Source of the DNA: JAFMKE01 sp037624485
GTDB taxonomy: Bacteria > Bacteroidota > Bacteroidia > Chitinophagales > UBA8649
DNA: 64,000 bases
Assembly: GCA_037624485.1 (NCBI GenBank)
Contig: JASJJC010000009.1
Coordinates: 1-64,000, forward strand
Reading direction: 5' to 3'
Shown: positions 7,395-16,343 of the stretch, piece after piece
Position numbering within the stretch: position 1 is the stretch's first letter
Layout of the letters: each line of letters opens with the position of its first letter
Program-made: the position numbers and the translations under genes
Notes under the pieces: model-generated
The model's input: only the letters and a program-made list of their open reading frames with translations
What the model was told of the DNA's origin: nothing
Database searches by the model: none

Positions 7395-7450
7395 GGTACA
7401 AATATTTTAATGAAATTGACTGAGGTACAATAAAGGTACAAATTTGTACC
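7395..7450. promoter_or_regulatory. GGTACAA repeats and 16-bp palindrome upstream of integrase
   Basis: GGTACAA occurs at 7395-7401, 7424-7430 and 7435-7441, and inverted (TTGTACC) at 7444-7450. The last two form the perfect palindrome GGTACAAATTTGTACC (7435-7450). The copies at 7424 and 7435 are 11 bp apart, one helical turn. The minus strand also holds TACCTTTA (7432-7439 region), one mismatch from the TAnnTTTG box. These are probably binding sites of the recombinase arm domain, the HTH protein, or both, overlapping the integrase promoter. Confidence 0.65.
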
Positions 7451-7564
7451 GATTAAACGCATAACATCACAAAGTAAATAAATACTATATTCTCGTAATA
7501 TTACAGTAAATAATAGGTTTAAAGCTGTTTTATGGGCTTTTCTTATTGGTTTGTTTTGTGATGG

Positions 7565-7582
7565 TTACTTTCCAATACAAAA
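7565..7582 (-). other. Candidate attachment core at mnmE 3' end
   Basis: The last 18 bases of mnmE (minus strand TTTTGTATTGGAAAGTAA, encoding FCIGK and stop) lie at the element side. The corresponding trmE/thdF 3' end is the known attachment site of Salmonella genomic island 1 and relatives. The site is therefore a reasonable crossover candidate, but the second copy expected at the left end of the element is not in the window, so the exact crossover could also lie at 7451-7564. Confidence 0.45.
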
Positions 7583-8950
7583 CTTACCAAAGATTGTTCC
7601 TAAGATGTCTTGATCGATGTCTACTTCACCGGTTATGCTCCCAATGCTATTGATAGCTTGACGCATATCGTGGGCAATGAGCTCACTGCTGACTTGCATC
7701 TCGAAGGCTTGCAATACTTGTGCTACATCTTGATGTGCTTGTTGTAAGGCTTCATAATGGCGGGCATTGCTCACCACATGATTACTTTCAGCACTGTTTA
7801 AGTTATTGATACATGTCAGCATTTCTTTTTTCAAGTCGTGAACATCCGTATCCTGATGAGCAGAAATTAAATATAGATTCTTGTGCTTGTTAAACCGATC
7901 ATCTATGCTTATTTGATTCTTGGCTACAAGATCATATTTATTGGCCAAAATGATAATTGGAGCTTTACTGTTTTGGGCTTGAATATCTTTCAATTCCTCT
8001 TCAAAATTTGTATAGGAAGTGGTGCTTACATCAAAGATGAAGACTACTAATTCAGCTTGTTGAATAGATTGTATTGCACGCTCAACGCCAATACTTTCAA
8101 TTTCATCTTGGGTAGCGCGTATACCTGCGGTATCCATTAATCGAAACAAGACGCCGTCAATATTCAATCGCGCTTCTACTTTATCTCGAGTGGTTCCAGC
8201 AATCGTGCTTACAATGGAAATATCATCATTGGTCAAAGCATTTATCCAAGAACTTTTTCCTGCATTTGGCTTTCCTACCAACGCCACTGCTACGCCGTTT
8301 TTAATGGCATTTCCATATTGAAAGGATTTTTTCAAAGCACCCAGGACCGTTTGAATCTGATTGACATGATTAATCAAATCACTTCGATCAGCAAACTCCA
8401 CATCCTCCTCGCTAAAGTCTAATTCTAATTCAAGGAGTGCCGCAAAATCAATCAATTGCGTCCGCAAAGTTTTTAATTCGGTAGCAAAACCACCACGCAT
8501 TTGTTGCAAAGCCAGTTCTCTTCCGGCTTCTGAATTACTGGCTATCAAATCAGCAACTGCCTCTGCTTGACTTAAATCGATACGCCCATTCAAGAAAGCC
8601 CTTAGGGTAAATTCTCCAGGCTGCGCCATTTTTGCACCGTTTCGAATAAGTACTTGTAGTATCTGTTCCAATACAAAAGGGGAGCCATGGCCAGAGATTT
8701 CAACACTATCTTCAGTAGTAAAAGATTTAGGTGCCCGAAATAAGCTGACAACCACTTCATCTAACAAGAGGTCACCATCATAAATATGCCCATAATGTAA
8801 GGTATGACTCTTTGCTTTGCTCAATATTGCCCCTTTAAATACTTTATCGCAGATAGCGATCGCGTCGTCTCCTGATATACGGATTACGCCTATGGCACCA
8901 ACTCCGTTGGCTGTTGCTATGGCTGCTATGGTATGTGAATCAGTATGCAT
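7565..8950 (-). CDS. mnmE: tRNA uridine-5-carboxymethylaminomethyl modification GTPase MnmE
   Basis: 461 residues from ATG 8950 (MHTDSHTIAAIATANGVGAI), the canonical family start; a longer frame up to 9169 would add 73 unrelated residues and overlap the neighbouring gene, so it was rejected. N-terminal formyl-THF-binding domain (RAPKSFTTEDSVEISGHG), helical domain split around the G domain, P-loop GKPNAGKSS, switch GTTRD, NKYD, and the conserved C-terminal FCIGK with its catalytic-site cysteine. With MnmG it modifies U34 of tRNAs in the cytoplasm. The gene is intact despite the element inserted directly behind it. Confidence 0.97.
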   Translation of the reverse strand: MHTDSHTIAAIATANGVGAIGVIRISGDDAIAICDKVFKGAILSKAKSHTLHYGHIYDGDLLLDEVVVSLFRAPKSFTTEDSVEISGHGSPFVLEQILQVLIRNGAKMAQPGEFTLRAFLNGRIDLSQAEAVADLIASNSEAGRELALQQMRGGFATELKTLRTQLIDFAALLELELDFSEEDVEFADRSDLINHVNQIQTVLGALKKSFQYGNAIKNGVAVALVGKPNAGKSSWINALTNDDISIVSTIAGTTRDKVEARLNIDGVLFRLMDTAGIRATQDEIESIGVERAIQSIQQAELVVFIFDVSTTSYTNFEEELKDIQAQNSKAPIIILANKYDLVAKNQISIDDRFNKHKNLYLISAHQDTDVHDLKKEMLTCINNLNSAESNHVVSNARHYEALQQAHQDVAQVLQAFEMQVSSELIAHDMRQAINSIGSITGEVDIDQDILGTIFGKFCIGK

Positions 8951-8958
8951 ATTGTCCG

Positions 8959-8966
8959 CAAAGTTA
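8959..8966 (-). promoter_or_regulatory. -7 promoter box of mnmE
   Basis: TAACTTTG on the minus strand fits the Bacteroidota TAnnTTTG box; it ends 8 bases before the mnmE ATG and supports the short start. Confidence 0.6.
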
Positions 8967-9053
8967 AGCGAAAAGTATAAAGGTATCGAAGGAGAAGAAG
9001 ATTTAGTTGTGGCTTTTCTATCTTTAGCTTTTATCTGACCTAAAATAGAGCAA

Positions 9054-9503
9054 TTGAAAGTATTAATGGTATGCCTTGGCAACATTTGCCGTTCACCTTT
9101 GGCAGAGGGTATTTTACAATATAAAATTAATAACTTGAGCTTGGACTGGGAAGTCGATAGTGCGGGCACAAGTAGTTTTCATGCTGGAGAAAAACCTGAT
9201 ATACGATCCATACAAGTAGCCAAAAGGAATGAGATTGATATTTCAAATCAACGCAGTCGTCCGTTTAGAGGATGGGATTTTGAAACTTTCGATTGGATCT
9301 ACGTCATGGATTCAAGCAATTACAGCGACGTGATTGCTATGGCCCAGTCTGAAAAGGAAAAGGCAAAGGTTAAATTGATTATGAATGAGCTAGAGCCGGG
9401 TAAAAATATAGCCGTTCCTGACCCATACTATGGAGAATTTGGCTTCGAAAATGTATTTGAAATGCTCGATCAAGCCTGCAATAAGATTGTAGGCATAAAT
9501 TGA
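9054..9503 (+). CDS. Low-molecular-weight protein-tyrosine phosphatase
   Basis: 149 residues starting with TTG (9054): MKVLMVCLGNICRSPLAEG. The active-site loop C7-x5-R13-S14 is complete and the general-acid region VPDPYYG is present near the C-terminus. The family is cytoplasmic and about 150 residues long, so the TTG start gives the right N-terminal beta strand; the next in-frame ATG (codon 5) would remove it. Divergent from mnmE across about 100 bp, and its stop lies one base before the end of the convergent gene at 9505. Role in Bacteroidota: dephosphorylation of protein tyrosines or small phosphate esters, substrate unknown. Confidence 0.92.
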   Translation: MKVLMVCLGNICRSPLAEGILQYKINNLSLDWEVDSAGTSSFHAGEKPDIRSIQVAKRNEIDISNQRSRPFRGWDFETFDWIYVMDSSNYSDVIAMAQSEKEKAKVKLIMNELEPGKNIAVPDPYYGEFGFENVFEMLDQACNKIVGIN

Positions 9504-9504
9504 A

Positions 9505-10599
9505 TTAATTGATATAAGCAATACTTTCTTTATACACCTGAAAATGGGTCACCTGCTTACAATCAAGCTCCTGGCAGACTTGCTTACTAATATGATCAAA
9601 TACCCACTTTTCTGCATAGATAGCAGTTTGGATATCTTGTAAAGCCCAAACATTTAAGTCGATAAAAGTATCCTGTTCGATGTAAAACAAAGGAATTTCG
9701 TCTAACTGAGATGCCTGGTTGACATGCAATTGCACATTCGGTGTTGTCCCCGAATACAAATTGAAGGAAAGATAATTATCCCATTTGTCGATAAGATTCA
9801 GCAAGGGAAGTAGTCCAAAAAGTAGCAAAGCAATCCAAAAACCAAGCAGCTTAAATGGTTTGACCACCTTTCCTTTTATCTTTTCATGCTGGAGGTAGAG
9901 AATAACATTGAAAGCAATCATTGCAATATTCCATATCCAGACAATAGAATTCCAGTTTAAACCAAAGGGTCCGATAACATAGAGTATAGCAAGGTGCAAA
10001 ATAATCGCTGTGATTAAGCCGGCCTTTCTGGTCGAAGGAATAAGAATCAATGCCGCAAGAGTCATTTCCAAAATAGGAATACAATAGGCTATTTCTTGCA
10101 AAGAAAATTCTTGCCATGTTTCTAAAGAAATATACTGAAATGCATAAAGCATATTGGGGAATACAAAGTGAACAAAGTTATCATCCCACTTGCTTAAACC
10201 ACTATGAAAATAGATACCTGCCATGAGTACATACATCACCAATATCTTTTGGCTCGTGCTTTTTTTATGCATGCCGGCTAGTAGCACGAGCATAGCCATA
10301 AATTGATAATAGTAACTCTGCAAACGATTAATGTCATCAAGGACCAGTATGAAAAAACAGCTTGCAGCAATGCCAATGCAATAAGTATAATACTTGTTGA
10401 AAAAAGAGAATAACAGCGATAAAACAAGCAAGCCAACTAAGGTATATTGAAGTGCATTACTGGCTAAAAAATCAGCATTTACCAAGGCAACTTCAGGGAT
10501 GATTCGACTGCTACCCAACCATAACTTATTGGCCATTGCCATACAGGCTAGAAAGCTAATGATCAGCACATACCGTAAAATGTTATCCTTTGCTATCAT
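9505..10599 (-). CDS. HTTM-like multi-pass membrane protein
   Basis: 364 residues with about eight hydrophobic segments between residues 8 and 270, then a soluble C-terminal tail of about 90 residues. The motif YFHSGLSKWDDNFV and the order of helices resemble the HTTM domain of vitamin-K-dependent gamma-carboxylase-like and DoxX-like proteins. There is no evidence for carboxylase activity; the tail has two cysteines (VCQELDC). The ATG at 10599 gives a normal hydrophobic start. It overlaps no neighbour and lies between the phosphatase and the flavoprotein gene without clear operon links. Function unknown. Confidence 0.7.
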   Translation of the reverse strand: MIAKDNILRYVLIISFLACMAMANKLWLGSSRIIPEVALVNADFLASNALQYTLVGLLVLSLLFSFFNKYYTYCIGIAASCFFILVLDDINRLQSYYYQFMAMLVLLAGMHKKSTSQKILVMYVLMAGIYFHSGLSKWDDNFVHFVFPNMLYAFQYISLETWQEFSLQEIAYCIPILEMTLAALILIPSTRKAGLITAIILHLAILYVIGPFGLNWNSIVWIWNIAMIAFNVILYLQHEKIKGKVVKPFKLLGFWIALLLFGLLPLLNLIDKWDNYLSFNLYSGTTPNVQLHVNQASQLDEIPLFYIEQDTFIDLNVWALQDIQTAIYAEKWVFDHISKQVCQELDCKQVTHFQVYKESIAYIN

Positions 10600-10632
10600 G
10601 GCGATTAGTACTTTAAATATGCATAAATTATT

Positions 10633-11844
10633 TTACTTGATATGTTGAGCTATGATCCAAGAACCTGTCCAAGCGGCCTGAAAATTAAAACCACCAGTAA
10701 TGGCGTCTATGTTTAAGACTTCTCCAGCAAAATATAACTTGTCATGAAGTTTACTACTAAAGGACTTAAAATTAATCTCAGATAGTTTCACGCCACCGGC
10801 GGTCACGAATTCATCTTTGAAAGTGCTTTTTCCTTTTACTTCAATTGTGCAGCTAATGAGGTTTTCAATGAGCTTGCCGAACTCCTGCTTATTAAGGTCT
10901 GCCCAATTTTTGTCTTTTTGATTGACAGCATCTAATACCAGGCTTTCCCAAAGTCGCTTGGGTATAGAATAAGGGCAATGCTTAGCTACACTTTTTTTGC
11001 CGTGTTCCTGTTTTTGATTTAAAAGTACTTCTTTACATTCTTCTTGAGTCACATGTCCCAGCCAGTTGACAGCGATAGTAAATTTATATTTTAAGTGATG
11101 TAATGCAATCGCTCCCCAAGCTGATAATTTTAATATTGCTGGCCCGCTTAACCCCCAATGAGTAATTAATAAGGGTCCTTGACTCACTAAATTTTCATGA
11201 ATCACTTTGACCTGCGCAATGGGAACTGAAAGTCCCATTAAATTTTGAATTCTAGTGTCTTTGCTGTTAAACGTAAAAAGGGAGGGGACGGGAGCTTCGA
11301 TTTGATGCCCGAGGTCTCTGTGCAAAAGTTCCCAAACTTTTGGGCTGCTGCCAGAAGAGAAAACTAGATTTTTTGTTGTATAAATTTCTTCGCCGCAATA
11401 GAGTTTCCAGTTATCTTCCTTGACAACTCTATCGAGTCGGGTTCTTAGATTGACTTTGATTTCCAAGCGTTTTGTTTCATCCATAAAACAATCGATAATG
11501 CTCTGCGAACTATTGCTTTGGGGGAAGACTCTGTTGTCTTCTTCTATTTTTGTGGGAACGCCATGGTCCTCGAGCCAACCCATCATATCACCTGTGCAAA
11601 ATTGATGGAATGGACCGAGCAATTCTTTGCTGCCCCTTGGATAAAATTTAGCCAATTCTTTGGGCTCGAAGCAAGCATGCGTTACATTGCACCTGCCCCC
11701 TCCAGAAATCTTTACTTTTTTTAAAACGTCTTTATCCTTTTCAAGGATTAAGACCGCTTTATTCGGATTGAGCTGTTTGTAATTAATGGCAGTAAAAAAA
11801 CCTGCAGCGCCGCCGCCAATGATTATGACATCCCAGGTTTTCAT
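10633..11844 (-). CDS. HI0933/YhiN-family FAD-dependent oxidoreductase
   Basis: 403 residues. Rossmann FAD-binding start VIIIGGGAAGFFTAI (residues 6-20) followed by EKDKDVLKKVKISGGGRCNV, the signature of this flavoprotein family (BaiN-like), and a C-terminal FAD motif GEVLNIDAITGGFNFQAAW. Length is typical. The substrate is not established for most members. Its ATG overlaps the folA stop by four bases (ATGA at 11841-11844), so it is translated from the folA mRNA. Confidence 0.92.
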   Translation of the reverse strand: MKTWDVIIIGGGAAGFFTAINYKQLNPNKAVLILEKDKDVLKKVKISGGGRCNVTHACFEPKELAKFYPRGSKELLGPFHQFCTGDMMGWLEDHGVPTKIEEDNRVFPQSNSSQSIIDCFMDETKRLEIKVNLRTRLDRVVKEDNWKLYCGEEIYTTKNLVFSSGSSPKVWELLHRDLGHQIEAPVPSLFTFNSKDTRIQNLMGLSVPIAQVKVIHENLVSQGPLLITHWGLSGPAILKLSAWGAIALHHLKYKFTIAVNWLGHVTQEECKEVLLNQKQEHGKKSVAKHCPYSIPKRLWESLVLDAVNQKDKNWADLNKQEFGKLIENLISCTIEVKGKSTFKDEFVTAGGVKLSEINFKSFSSKLHDKLYFAGEVLNIDAITGGFNFQAAWTGSWIIAQHIK

Positions 11845-12362
11845 TCTTTCCGGGCTAGACGTATAAATGAATAATCATAGGCATGCTTTTCATCTGCTTG
11901 ATGATGTTCTGCCCAAACCTCCGTCCATTCGTCCATGTCAATTTTTGGAAAAAAGGTATCTGCTTCCTTAAACGTGGCATGCACTTTAGTCAGCACGATT
12001 TCCTTGCAATGGGGTAAGGCCAATTCATATATTTTACCACCTCCAATGATGAATTTTTCAGTTGTTGTACATTTTTCGGCGTAGGTGAAGGCTTCTTCAA
12101 GGCTATGCACAAGATGTGCCCCTTTAGGCAGGTCGAGCGATTCGTTTCGAGAGATGACGATGTTTGTTCGATTTGGCAATGGGCGGTACTTTTCAGGGAA
12201 ACTTTCATAAGTCTTCCTGCCCATAATGACATCTGCGCCCAAAGTGTTTTCTTTAAACCAAAGCATATCTTTTGGTAAGCGCCAAAGTAAATCACCTTTG
12301 GCTCCTATCTCGTTGTTTAAACCGGTTGCTACAATGATTTTATAGGGTAGTTGGATTTGCAT
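11841..12362 (-). CDS. folA: Dihydrofolate reductase
   Basis: 173 residues. Family motifs: IIVATGLNNEIGAKGDLLWRLPKDMLWFKE (residues 9-38, the substrate loop with the catalytic acid Asp after LPK), VIMGRKTYESFPEKYRPLPN, and FIIGGGKIYELALP. It reduces dihydrofolate to tetrahydrofolate with NADPH in the cytoplasm. First gene of a two-gene operon with the downstream flavoprotein. The promoter box lies only four bases upstream of the ATG, which predicts a leaderless message. Length is normal. Confidence 0.97.
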   Translation of the reverse strand: MQIQLPYKIIVATGLNNEIGAKGDLLWRLPKDMLWFKENTLGADVIMGRKTYESFPEKYRPLPNRTNIVISRNESLDLPKGAHLVHSLEEAFTYAEKCTTTEKFIIGGGKIYELALPHCKEIVLTKVHATFKEADTFFPKIDMDEWTEVWAEHHQADEKHAYDYSFIRLARKE

Positions 12363-12366
12363 GATA

Positions 12367-12374
12367 CAAAGGTA
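12367..12374 (-). promoter_or_regulatory. -7 promoter box of folA
   Basis: TACCTTTG on the minus strand, a perfect TAnnTTTG box, four bases before the folA ATG. The whole block TACCTTTGTATCATG recurs with three or fewer changes before pheS and the M16 gene at 24994. Confidence 0.75.
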
Positions 12375-12482
12375 TTATATTTTTGGAAGACGGAATAATA
12401 AAGCAAAAGCCAACGCGATATTTAGTGAAGCTTTTTGTTTTCAGGAGAAGCCCTTAACTTAGAGAAAAATCAAGCAGGAACA

Positions 12483-14390
12483 ATGAGTAATTATCACATC
12501 AAAAATTTAGAAGAGTATTTCCAAGTTTATAGAGAGTCGGTGAACCACCCAGAGAGTTTTTGGGAGGAGATTGCTGAAGAGAATTTTGTTTGGAGAAAGA
12601 AATGGAACAATGTGCTCGAATGTGATTTTAGTAAACCTGAATTCAAATGGTTTGAAGGCGCAAAACTTAATATAACGGAGAACTGTATTGATAGACATCT
12701 TTTTGCAAGAGGGGATAAAACAGCTATTTTGTTTGAGCCAAACGACCCCAGCGAAGCAGCTCAGCATATCACTTATAAGGATTTATCTAAACGAGTAAAT
12801 GCTTTTGCGAATGTATTGAAGTCAAAGGGGGTAGTCAAAGGAGATAGAGTATGTATTTACCTTCCTATGATTCCAGCGTTAGCGATAGCTACTTTAGCTT
12901 GCGCTAGAATAGGCGCTATTCACTCTGTAGTTTTTGCTGGATTCTCTTCGACAGCCTTATCTACTCGAATCAATGATAGTGCTTGCAAAATGCTTATTAC
13001 TTCAGATGGTTCTAATAGAGGCGCTAAAACCATCGACTTAAAAGGAATAGTAGATGAAGCTTTAGAGTCTTGTCCAGGTGTTCAAAGTGTGCTAGTTGTG
13101 AAACGAATCAACAGCAATATTCAGATGAAGGAAGGTCGTGATGAGTTCTTAGAAGATCTGTTGTTAAACGTGACCAATGAATGTCCTGCAGAAACAATGG
13201 ATGCGGAAGATCCGCTTTTTATATTATACACTTCAGGTTCTACTGGAATGCCAAAGGGTATGGTTCATTCTACAGCCGGATACATGGTGTATACGGCATA
13301 CACCTTCAAAAATGCTTTTCAGTATAAAGAGGATGATGTGTACTGGTGTACTGCTGATATTGGCTGGATTACGGGTCACTCGTATATCGTATATGGCCCT
13401 TTGGCCAATGGAGCAACTACAGTGATGTTTGAAGGGATCCCTAGTTATCCTGATTTTGGAAGATTTTGGCAAATCGTTGAAAAGCATAAAATCAATCAAT
13501 TTTATACGGCTCCAACTGCCATACGCGCCTTAGCAAAAGAGAACTTAGATTTTGTAGATAAGTATGACTTAAGCTCTTTAAAAGTCTTGGGCTCTGTAGG
13601 TGAGCCAATCAATGAAGAAGCCTGGCATTGGTACAACAACAATGTAGGGAAAAGGAAAAGACCGATTATTGATTCGTGGTGGCAAACTGAAACCGGTGGT
13701 ATAATGATTTGCCCAATTCCTTATGTTACACCAACTTTACCAAGCTATGCAACCTTACCCATGCCGGGTATTCAGCCAGCGCTCATGGATGAGAATGGAA
13801 ATGAGTTAAAAGGGAATCAAGTAGAAGGTAAACTGTGTATTAAGTTTCCTTGGCCCAGCATAGCGCGAACTATTTGGGGGAATCATCAACGGTATAAGGA
13901 AACCTACTTCTCAAGTTATGAAAATAAATATTTTACTGGGGATGGGGCGTTACGTGATGATGTAGGCTACTACCGGATTACGGGTAGAGTCGATGATGTG
14001 ATTATAGTATCTGGGCACAATCTCGGTACGGCTCCGATTGAAGATGCTATCAATGAGCATCCTGCTGTTGCTGAATCGGCAATAGTCGGTTTCCCACATG
14101 ATGTAAAGGGGAGTGCTTTGTACGGATATGTAACTTTAAAAGAAGTGGGAGAGCACCGGAATCAGGAAAACTTGAGTAAAGAAATTAATCAAATCATTAC
14201 AGAACATATAGGGCCTATTGCCAAACTGGATAAAGTTCAATTTACCAATGGTCTACCTAAGACCCGTTCAGGTAAAATTATGCGCAGAATATTACGCAAA
14301 ATAGCCTGCAATGAAATGGACCAACTTGGGGATACTTCTACCTTGTTAAATCCTGAGTGCGTTGAGGAGATTATCGATGGAGCACTTTAG
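12483..14390 (+). CDS. acs: Acetyl-CoA synthetase (AMP-forming)
   Basis: 635 residues from ATG 12483 (MSNYHIKNLEEYF); an in-frame ATG 48 bases upstream would add an unlikely tail. ANL-superfamily motifs: phosphate loop YTSGSTGMPKGMVHS, active-site WWQTETGGIM, YFTGDGALRDDVGYY, the hinge ITGRVDDVI and PKTRSGKIMRR with the lysine (about K598) that is acetylated in homologues. It makes acetyl-CoA from acetate, ATP and CoA in the cytoplasm. SGHNLGTAPIE replaces the usual SGHRLGTAEIE. Monocistronic, convergent with the PLP enzyme. Confidence 0.93.
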   Translation: MSNYHIKNLEEYFQVYRESVNHPESFWEEIAEENFVWRKKWNNVLECDFSKPEFKWFEGAKLNITENCIDRHLFARGDKTAILFEPNDPSEAAQHITYKDLSKRVNAFANVLKSKGVVKGDRVCIYLPMIPALAIATLACARIGAIHSVVFAGFSSTALSTRINDSACKMLITSDGSNRGAKTIDLKGIVDEALESCPGVQSVLVVKRINSNIQMKEGRDEFLEDLLLNVTNECPAETMDAEDPLFILYTSGSTGMPKGMVHSTAGYMVYTAYTFKNAFQYKEDDVYWCTADIGWITGHSYIVYGPLANGATTVMFEGIPSYPDFGRFWQIVEKHKINQFYTAPTAIRALAKENLDFVDKYDLSSLKVLGSVGEPINEEAWHWYNNNVGKRKRPIIDSWWQTETGGIMICPIPYVTPTLPSYATLPMPGIQPALMDENGNELKGNQVEGKLCIKFPWPSIARTIWGNHQRYKETYFSSYENKYFTGDGALRDDVGYYRITGRVDDVIIVSGHNLGTAPIEDAINEHPAVAESAIVGFPHDVKGSALYGYVTLKEVGEHRNQENLSKEINQIITEHIGPIAKLDKVQFTNGLPKTRSGKIMRRILRKIACNEMDQLGDTSTLLNPECVEEIIDGAL

Positions 14391-14407
14391 TGAGCATTTC
14401 ACTATTG

Positions 14408-16330
14408 TCAGCTGCTTACTGTTACAAATTTGGCAAAAACCTCCTTGTGCTTTTCAAGATCCATATTTGGAGAAAGTGATACCCGCACGATATAATCTTT
14501 ATCTCCTTCTTTGGTCGTTCCTTGCGTAGAGGTTGCGGGTATCGTCCAATAGCACCCTTTCAATTGTCCATAGCTTACACAGAACTTACTTTCCTTAGGG
14601 ATTTCGCGGATCATGCGCTGAATCAATTGGTGATTTAAGTTTCTTTTATGCGACTCTCTTTCTTCATGTGTATTCCCTTTAGTAGGAAGGTCTAATGAAA
14701 ATACGGATGGAGTGAAACCTATATCTGCCAATTCTTCCGAGACAAAATTGATTTTCGCAGCGGGCAAATTTTGCTTAATAAAATTTACAAATTCCCGCGT
14801 ATTTCGATAAGCCTTGTCAATCCGTTGATTCATCGAAGGCAGTTGTTTGGCTAAGATTTCAATTTGGAGATTGTTAGCTTCATTGTTGCAAAGTTTTAGA
14901 TGCGTATCTATTTTCTCAATCAATGCTTCTGTCTTTTTATTTCCAATACAATAGCCTACCGTGCAAAGTCCTCCGCTTGGGAACTTTGACCCACTCACAT
15001 AGGCAATGGTTCTAACTGATGATAGAATCTCACCCTCTCCTAAAAAATGCACATTGGGACAGAATGTTTGATCCAAGATAAAAACGGGATCGATTGCAAT
15101 TTCGCCACTAGCCGTTTTACGCGCTGCACTAAGTGCTTCTTTTAACTTTTTTAGCTTGGGAACCTCAACTCTCGGGTTGGTTGGAATTTCAGCGATAATT
15201 AATGGGACGGCATCTTCATTGGCAATTTTATCTAAAACAATATGAATACTATCGACCATATCATGCTGTCCATCAACGGGCAAATCAACTACTTCAACAT
15301 TATCGATGCAAGCCGCAACTCGTCGAGCTTGATCATTGGTCCCACCGTAACAATTTGGCGGAACTACCAATTTGATAGCCTTTCCTTGATGGTTTTCTAA
15401 GGCATCATGAATGACCCCCATCATAATCGCATATTGAATGGATAGTCCACTTGATCCTAAGAGAGATTTTGTATTTGATCCTGTAATGGCAGCAATAGAA
15501 TCAACAACCAAAGTATGGTTTGCCTCGGCATTCCCTTGTATATTGCCATGGGAAGGTTGACCGCTTATTGATTGTAAAGCAGTTAAACAATTATTTGGCG
15601 TCATGGAAATGGTTTCCCTTCTTCTTACATGCTGAATTTCAGCGATATAACCTTCGTTTTGCCCGCCTTGTTTGTCATTTACTAAAACAATACTTCCAAG
15701 GCCCTCATAAGTATGAATATAAAAGTCAAGTCTCCCAGCCATTTGGAATGATTTTAAATCCATGGCTTGAATATTCTCATGTTGTGCTATGAAAATGGTG
15801 CTTCCCGTAAAGCTATCTGCGCCGTGCAAGTCTTCTAGATTTTCAACACGCTTTAATTCAAATTTATAGCCATAAATACTTTTTAGTAGCTCAGCATCAA
15901 AACAATCTGGCAATTCTCCCTTATATAGGATTTGAGTATTTTTATTTTCGAATAAATTTTTTCTAAGTATTGCTAAAACAGGCATCGTTCGAGAAGAAAA
16001 ACTGATAACATTTTTTGCGTCTAGCTCATTTTCATTTGCAATTACCCATTCCAAGATACAAGATAAGGGATGTCCTAAGCGAATGTAGTCGTAGGCTGTG
16101 GGTAAATCCTTTAATGCAGCTGGCTCTGAATTGTTATCCTTAAATAGGCCTTCAAAAGTTGTTAAGAATTGACTTTTGGCCAACTTTTCATCAAAAATAT
16201 CTAGTCGATGTGTAGTGGATTTCAACCAATCACTTGGCATATTTTCTAATACATCCTTAATATAATTTAGCATTTTATAATCCCGCATGATTTTCATTTT
16301 GAAGCGTTCACAAGATACATCAATTAGCAT
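14408..16330 (-). CDS. PLP-dependent enzyme of the Cys/Met metabolism class, divergent
   Basis: 640 residues from ATG 16330, or 621 from ATG 16273 (MLNYIKDVLENMP), which I find the more natural start; the promoter box at 16344-16351 fits either. The C-terminal 400 residues follow the fold of cystathionine gamma-synthase/beta-lyase enzymes: a glycine-rich cofactor segment near GSSGLSIQYAIMMG, FILDQTFCPNV with the cofactor-binding Asp, and the Schiff-base lysine in YVSGSKFPSGG. The N-terminal 200 residues are extra compared with the usual 380-400 residue enzymes. Substrate not predictable; a lyase or synthase acting on sulfur amino acids is a guess. Confidence 0.75.
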   Translation of the reverse strand: MLIDVSCERFKMKIMRDYKMLNYIKDVLENMPSDWLKSTTHRLDIFDEKLAKSQFLTTFEGLFKDNNSEPAALKDLPTAYDYIRLGHPLSCILEWVIANENELDAKNVISFSSRTMPVLAILRKNLFENKNTQILYKGELPDCFDAELLKSIYGYKFELKRVENLEDLHGADSFTGSTIFIAQHENIQAMDLKSFQMAGRLDFYIHTYEGLGSIVLVNDKQGGQNEGYIAEIQHVRRRETISMTPNNCLTALQSISGQPSHGNIQGNAEANHTLVVDSIAAITGSNTKSLLGSSGLSIQYAIMMGVIHDALENHQGKAIKLVVPPNCYGGTNDQARRVAACIDNVEVVDLPVDGQHDMVDSIHIVLDKIANEDAVPLIIAEIPTNPRVEVPKLKKLKEALSAARKTASGEIAIDPVFILDQTFCPNVHFLGEGEILSSVRTIAYVSGSKFPSGGLCTVGYCIGNKKTEALIEKIDTHLKLCNNEANNLQIEILAKQLPSMNQRIDKAYRNTREFVNFIKQNLPAAKINFVSEELADIGFTPSVFSLDLPTKGNTHEERESHKRNLNHQLIQRMIREIPKESKFCVSYGQLKGCYWTIPATSTQGTTKEGDKDYIVRVSLSPNMDLEKHKEVFAKFVTVSS

Positions 16331-16343
16331 TTATTTTAAGCTT

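Larger units (their letters stand above)
1..7564 (-). mobile_element. Integrative element inserted behind mnmE (left end outside window)
   Basis: The stretch between the left window edge and the mnmE stop codon carries a tyrosine recombinase next to the mnmE end, a helper ORF, an excisionase-like HTH gene, a Rep-like gene and unrelated cargo, most of it on the minus strand. There is no housekeeping gene in it. The right boundary is inferred from the recombinase lying immediately downstream of the mnmE 3' end; the left boundary is not in the window, so size and attachment repeats cannot be given. No relaxase, coupling protein, capsid or Zot-like gene is visible in this part. Internal duplications (473-572 with 3791-3890) and a rep-like gene remnant indicate a composite or tandem structure. 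Confidence 0.8.

Noticed and set aside
8666..8678. 13-base match to the mnmE 3' end (TTCCAATACAAAA, also at 7570-7582), as a possible second attachment site
   Set aside because: It lies inside the conserved coding part of the intact mnmE gene, on the side away from the element, and is AT-rich; chance similarity is the better explanation.
8951..9169. N-terminal extension of mnmE by 73 residues
   Set aside because: The extension has no family similarity, overlaps the phosphatase gene on the other strand and lies upstream of a TAnnTTTG box adjoining the ATG at 8950.
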